Part shown: positions 61,101 through 64,000 of the stretch, in pieces
Layout of the letters: each line of letters starts with the position of its first letter
How positions within the stretch are numbered: position 1 is the first letter of the stretch
Source of the DNA: Beroe forskalii
Lineage: Eukaryota > Ctenophora > Nuda > Beroida > Beroidae
Direction of reading: 5' to 3'
Assembly: GCA_011033025.1 (NCBI GenBank)
Contig: WFMF01000683.1
Span: forward strand, 1-64,000
Length of the DNA stretch: 64,000 bases
Notes under the pieces: generated by a model
What the model saw: only the letters and a program-made list of their open reading frames with translations
The model's database searches: none
Told to the model about the DNA's origin: nothing
Made by a program: the position numbers and the translations under genes

Positions 61101-63966
61101 TTCTGGGAGAGCGGAGGCTCCTACTTATAACTACCTCTCTCGATTATAATAATAGATGGCGCAATTATGCATTGAATGTCATCGCATACTGATACCTCAC
61201 ACTAATGAACCGAAATCAGGCCAATATCGGGTATATTATGGCCATGGTGAGGTTTATTTCAAAATTGTGACAAATTTTGAACCTGCAAATATTTCTATGT
61301 TCAGAATCACTCCAGGCTAAGAGCGAAATTTTATTTTCCGATTTTTGTTCCCAGACTTTTATAGAATACGTTTTGGACATTTTGGAAGTGATTGAGACGA
61401 TTTTTAGAATTTTCAATTTTTGCACGTGACGCGCATTTTTCGCACGTGCAGTATAATAAATGGCGCAATTATGCATTGAATGTCATCGCATACTGATACC
61501 TCACACTTATGAACCGAAATCAGGCCAATATCGGGTATATTATGGCCATGGTGAGGTTTATTTCAAAATTGTGACAAATTTTGAAATTCGTCACATTTTT
61601 GTCACAATTTTACCGGAAACATGGACTCACTCTATTACACAACTTATTTGCAGGTGTTATCAGTGTCTATTGACGAAGATAACATAGTGGGATATATCAC
61701 GAACCAGTTAAAGAACCCCGAACTTGCCCTCAAGATCTCGGTCAGGTGCAACTTGGCCGGGGCTGAAGAGTTGTTTGTTCGGCGCTTCAACATGCTCTTC
61801 GGACAGGGACAGTATTCCGAGGCTGCCAAAGTTGCTGCCAATGCTCCCAAGGTAGGAGAGTAGCTGGCAAATTGAAGTATTTGCTCAATGGACTCTTACT
61901 TCCATTGACCATTTATCTGTTCTTTTTGCCTCAATTATGTGTAATGTGCTCTTACCCATTTTACTCCAATTGAAATGAATATCTTGCCCGAATTGTCTAT
62001 TACAAAATACATTAGTGTAGTAGCCGGCCACCAAGTGTAGTTTCCTGTATCATCAAAATATCATATTTTGTTAAAACTAAGGGTTTACATCTAGCGGAAT
62101 TTCCTGTATCAACAATATACACTCAGTTTTTTTTATAAGAAACTGTCTATAAGAAACTTAGCCTAGGATTTCCGAGAATTTAAGAAACTTAGCCTAGAAT
62201 TTCGGAAAAATTAAGAAACTTCACTGATTTACAATTAAGAAATTAAGAAACTTCAAGCCTAGAATTTTGAAATTTGTGTATAAAATCCTATTGCAACTGA
62301 AATTCTTTTAACATGATACGTCTGGCTTCTGGGGGCTGCGCCCCCATACCCCCACTTTTTGATTGTGAACATTCCGAAACTAATCTAGTACTTCTATTGG
62401 ACTTCTATTACAGTATTACACTGGATATGTGATAATTGATCATATGGAATAAAAATTTAGAAAATGAATCTTTCATGATTTGTCGGTTTAAAGTAACATG
62501 TCAGATACTAAAGCACAAAACAGAAATTTAGAAATTGTTGTTGCGACAGGACACTATTACAGTTCCATATCTATTACAAAAGTTCCAAGCATTAAGCTCG
62601 GCTGGGTAAATCTTTATAGGATTTAGATATTATCTAAATTTCAAAATTCGCGAACTTTTTTGGAAGAACATTTGATGCAGATCCCTGAACATTAATGTAT
62701 ACAGTTGCATAAATCTTTTTAAGATAGGTATGTGCTTAAAAGTGTATAATTTACCTGAAAATATTAGAAGGTTCGATTCTAATCCTCAACTACAGTCTAC
62801 ATAGTAGGTAGGTTCCTATGTTGGAAATTTCGTAGACATTTTGCTGTACGGTATGTCGATATGTAGAATTAAGAAAACGATTAAGAAACTTTTAGGCTCA
62901 AAATCGTGACAAAATAAGAAACTTGTAGCCTAGGATTTCAATAAGTTTCTTATAAAAAAAACTGAGTGTATCCTTAGAACTTAGGCATTAAGGTTTAAAT
63001 TTCAGTCACATAATTTTAGGGTTTCCGAAATGGCCCCCGATTATCATTAGTTAGAATAATTCGTGAAAAGGATGGAATTGCTGCTGCTGTTAGAAAACTT
63101 GTCAGCAAAGCAGTAAACGGAGGGGGGTTTCACTGTCCCAATTGTCCCAAACTCAAGAAAAAGTGGATTGGGACAGGACAAATTGGACATTTGGGACAAC
63201 TGGGTCAGAGAAAATGGAAAAAATTGGACTCAAAAAAGTTAATGCGGACTTGGACATTTGGGAGAAATGGGAAATTTGGGGCAAAAGTGACAGAGTCAAC
63301 TGGGGCTCAGATGGTCATGTTTTTGAGTGGCAGTTTTGTGTTTTTTTTGCCTCACAGCCTGATACATAGCAGCACTTGCTGCGTTATAACTGCCACTGCC
63401 TTTTTCCTATCATAGGTTTTGGATAGGGAAGGGGAAACACTTAACCACTACAAACAAAGACAACCAAAATATGTACTTAGTATAGTACGATGTGTATAAC
63501 TTTCATTTCAATGATTGAAAAACTTGAAACAATGTGAAAAATGATAAATGACTGACTTTTTTCAACTTCTTGTTTGTCCCAGTAATGTCCCAAAAACCAG
63601 TCCCAAACTCAAAAAAACTAAATTGGGACAGGGACATTTGGGACAGTGACACTCCCCCCCAACGGATTAACATTCAAGTTATGAATTGACAAATTGCAGC
63701 ACTTCTGTACCATTTCATTTGAAGATTAAGAAACAAGTATATATCACATTCTGTCGTAATTGCAGGGAATCTTGCGGACACCCCAGACGATCCAACGATT
63801 CCAGCAATGTCCCACACAACCAGGCCAAGCCTCGCCCCTCCTCCAATACTTCTCCATCCTACTGGAAACCAGCCAACTCAACAAGGCTGAGTCACTGGAG
63901 CTAGCCAGGCCCGTGTTGCAGCAGGGCAGGAACCAACTGCTGGAGAAATGGCTCGTCGAAGGGAAG
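49072..63966 (+). CDS. CLTC: clathrin heavy chain, 5' part, contig 3 copy
   Basis: Exons: 1 49072-49113, 2 49330-49434, 3 49707-49809, 4 49956-50105, 5 52065-52279, 6 52615-52695, 7 56286-56384, 8 56563-56736, 9 61654-61851, 10 63766-63966. Together they give 456 codons with continuous phase and cover the seven-blade N-terminal propeller, which binds adaptor clathrin-box peptides, and the start of the linker; the gene runs off the window. Recognisable stretches include [13 protein letters not shown] (exon 3), [16 protein letters not shown] (exon 4), [17 protein letters not shown] (exon 5) and [13 protein letters not shown] (exon 9). Every intron is GT-AG except intron 1, whose donor reads CT (49114-49115). 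Intron 8 carries a 4.4-kb insertion and intron 9 two smaller ones. Translation is essentially the same as contig 2 wherever both exist. Confidence 0.93.
53660..53775. repeat. degenerate fragment of the 46-bp minisatellite
   Basis: Two or three imperfect units (TCACTCATCAAGGAAG, TTGGTAGGAGTAGAAG) lie about 1 kb before the main array, indicating that the array was split in contig 3. Confidence 0.6.
53943..53988. promoter_or_regulatory. cluster of three CACGTGA palindromes
   Basis: TCACGTGA or GTCACGTGAC occurs three times within 46 bp, with another at about 54082. GTCACGTGAC is the E-box form bound by bHLH-leucine-zipper factors (the CLEAR motif of TFEB/MITF). It lies in clathrin intron 6 of contig 3 only. 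Function is speculative. Confidence 0.3.
54740..55610. repeat. ~46-bp minisatellite in clathrin intron 6 (contig 3)
   Basis: Inverted counterpart of 33890-34710, units containing TCACTCGTCAAGGAAGGCGT. It is interrupted at about 54795-55030 by a partly self-complementary segment beginning and ending in GGGGCTAGTGAT-like sequence. Confidence 0.85.
57910..58540. mobile_element. foldback element with TAGCCCCCA repeats, 8-bp TSD
   Basis: 631 bp flanked by AATCCTAC on both sides (57902-57909 and 58541-58548). Inverted arms of more than 100 bp start GRTAAAATGGTAGTAT, continue with GATTTCAGCGTAAAATAGCC and then tandem TAGCCCCCAT and GAGGGGCTACGT units. It is nested in the 4.4-kb element. The terminal AAAATGGTA and the TAGCC-N-CC repeats relate it to 7711-9681. 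Confidence 0.85.
58985..61600. repeat. ~300-bp satellite array, interrupted
   Basis: Units start near 59200, 59490, 59787, 61219 and 61523 (spacing 297-304 bp), with an older degenerate unit before 59200. Each unit contains GGCCAATATCGGGTATATTA and ATTGTGACAAATTTTGAA, the latter echoing the terminal sequence of the host element. The minus-strand frames across units are repeat artefacts. Confidence 0.85.
60030..61144. mobile_element. candidate 1.1-kb insertion in the satellite array
   Basis: Interrupts a satellite unit between TATAATAA (60022-60029) and a second TATAATAA (61145-61152). It starts with a GAAGGCC-CGTTA-GGCCTTC hairpin. There are no clear terminal inverted repeats and no recognised protein. 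Confidence 0.5.
62120..62968. mobile_element. TA-target MITE in clathrin intron 9
   Basis: 849 bp with 25-bp perfect inverted ends starting CACTCAGTTTTTTTTATAAG, flanked by TA (62118-62119 and 62969-62970). Contig 2 holds the empty TA site near 31105. Subterminal AAGAAACTTAGCCTAG repeats lie inside. It is a Tc1/mariner-like non-autonomous element. Confidence 0.85.
63122..63660. mobile_element. TGTCCCAA-repeat inverted element in clathrin intron 9
   Basis: 539 bp flanked by AACGGA (63116-63121 and 63661-63666). Contig 2 holds the single-copy site near 30950. Ends are GGGGGGTTTCACTGTCCCAA and its complement (GGGACAGTGACACTCCCCC), followed by short TTGGGACA repeats. Superfamily unknown. Confidence 0.8.
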
Positions 63967-64000
63967 GTCCGTTGTGCTTTGGATTGGAGGGAACTGATTT

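Larger units (their letters stand above)
57198..61628. mobile_element. 4.4-kb hAT-like composite insertion in clathrin intron 8
   Basis: Flanked by ACTCTATT on both sides (57190-57197 and 61629-61636). The empty site is in contig 2 near 31530. Ends: CAGAACATGTTTCCG on the left, GAGTCCATGTTTCCG (reverse complement) on the right, each followed by an AATTGTGACAAA block. An 8-bp duplication and a CAG-type end fit the hAT superfamily. No transposase is present. Contents: a nested foldback (57910-58540), a ~300-bp satellite array (about 58985-61600) and a further insertion (60030-61144). Confidence 0.8.

Noticed and set aside
59228-61476. Recurring minus-strand frame with [17 protein letters not shown]
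   Set aside because: The same satellite unit translated repeatedly, in a different frame in each copy.

Overview
The window is nuclear DNA of an invertebrate animal. It is AT-rich and intron-rich, carries recognisable metazoan genes with GT-AG introns, and is packed with transposable elements (Penelope-like, two kinds of LINE, many short inverted-repeat elements, minisatellites). The sequence alone does not fix the phylum; a marine invertebrate is my guess. Two 100-base runs of N (28160-28259 and 47621-47720) show that three contigs were scaffolded together.

Contig 1 (1-28159). Bases 1-1430 hold diverged direct repeats and minisatellites. Bases 1432-10560 form a giant imperfect palindrome (centre near 5440) with no coding sequence; other elements have inserted into it. 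After a repeat-rich spacer come three host genes: a small sirtuin-like gene (13512-15406, +) whose catalytic histidine position reads Phe; an intact two-exon SABATH-type methyltransferase gene (17159-15905, -); and the 3' end of an unrecognised gene (18815-19385, +). Then come a broken Penelope-like element (19671-22050, -) with about 324-bp tandem repeats at its upstream end, and a LINE (about 23180-27170, +) split by insertion of a second, decayed LINE.

Contigs 2 and 3 (28260-47620 and 47721-64000) are reverse-complement versions of one locus, the 5' part of the clathrin heavy chain gene. Contig 2 has exons 1-6, a fragment of exon 8 and exons 9-13 on the minus strand. Contig 3 has exons 1-10 on the plus strand. 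Encoded residues are essentially the same wherever both copies have an exon; the introns differ by many insertions. The N gap lies at the symmetry point, so the simplest reading is two allelic contigs joined head to head by the scaffolder; a real inverted duplication is the alternative. Each copy has a different lesion: contig 2 lacks exon 7 and the first 100 nt of exon 8, and contig 3 has lost the GT donor of intron 1, possibly through RNA-seq polishing.

Because the locus is present twice, one copy serves as the empty site for insertions in the other. This dates and delimits at least eight mobile elements with exact target duplications. Together with two elements in the palindrome, they include a set of foldback elements with 8-bp target duplications (7711-9681, 36763-37139, 44634-44847, 57910-58540), whose arms are built from short tandem repeats; a 4.4-kb hAT-like composite in intron 8; a TA-target MITE; and a 5-kb element made of a tandem trimer of about 1.55-kb units with terminal hairpins. 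This set is the most novel content of the window.
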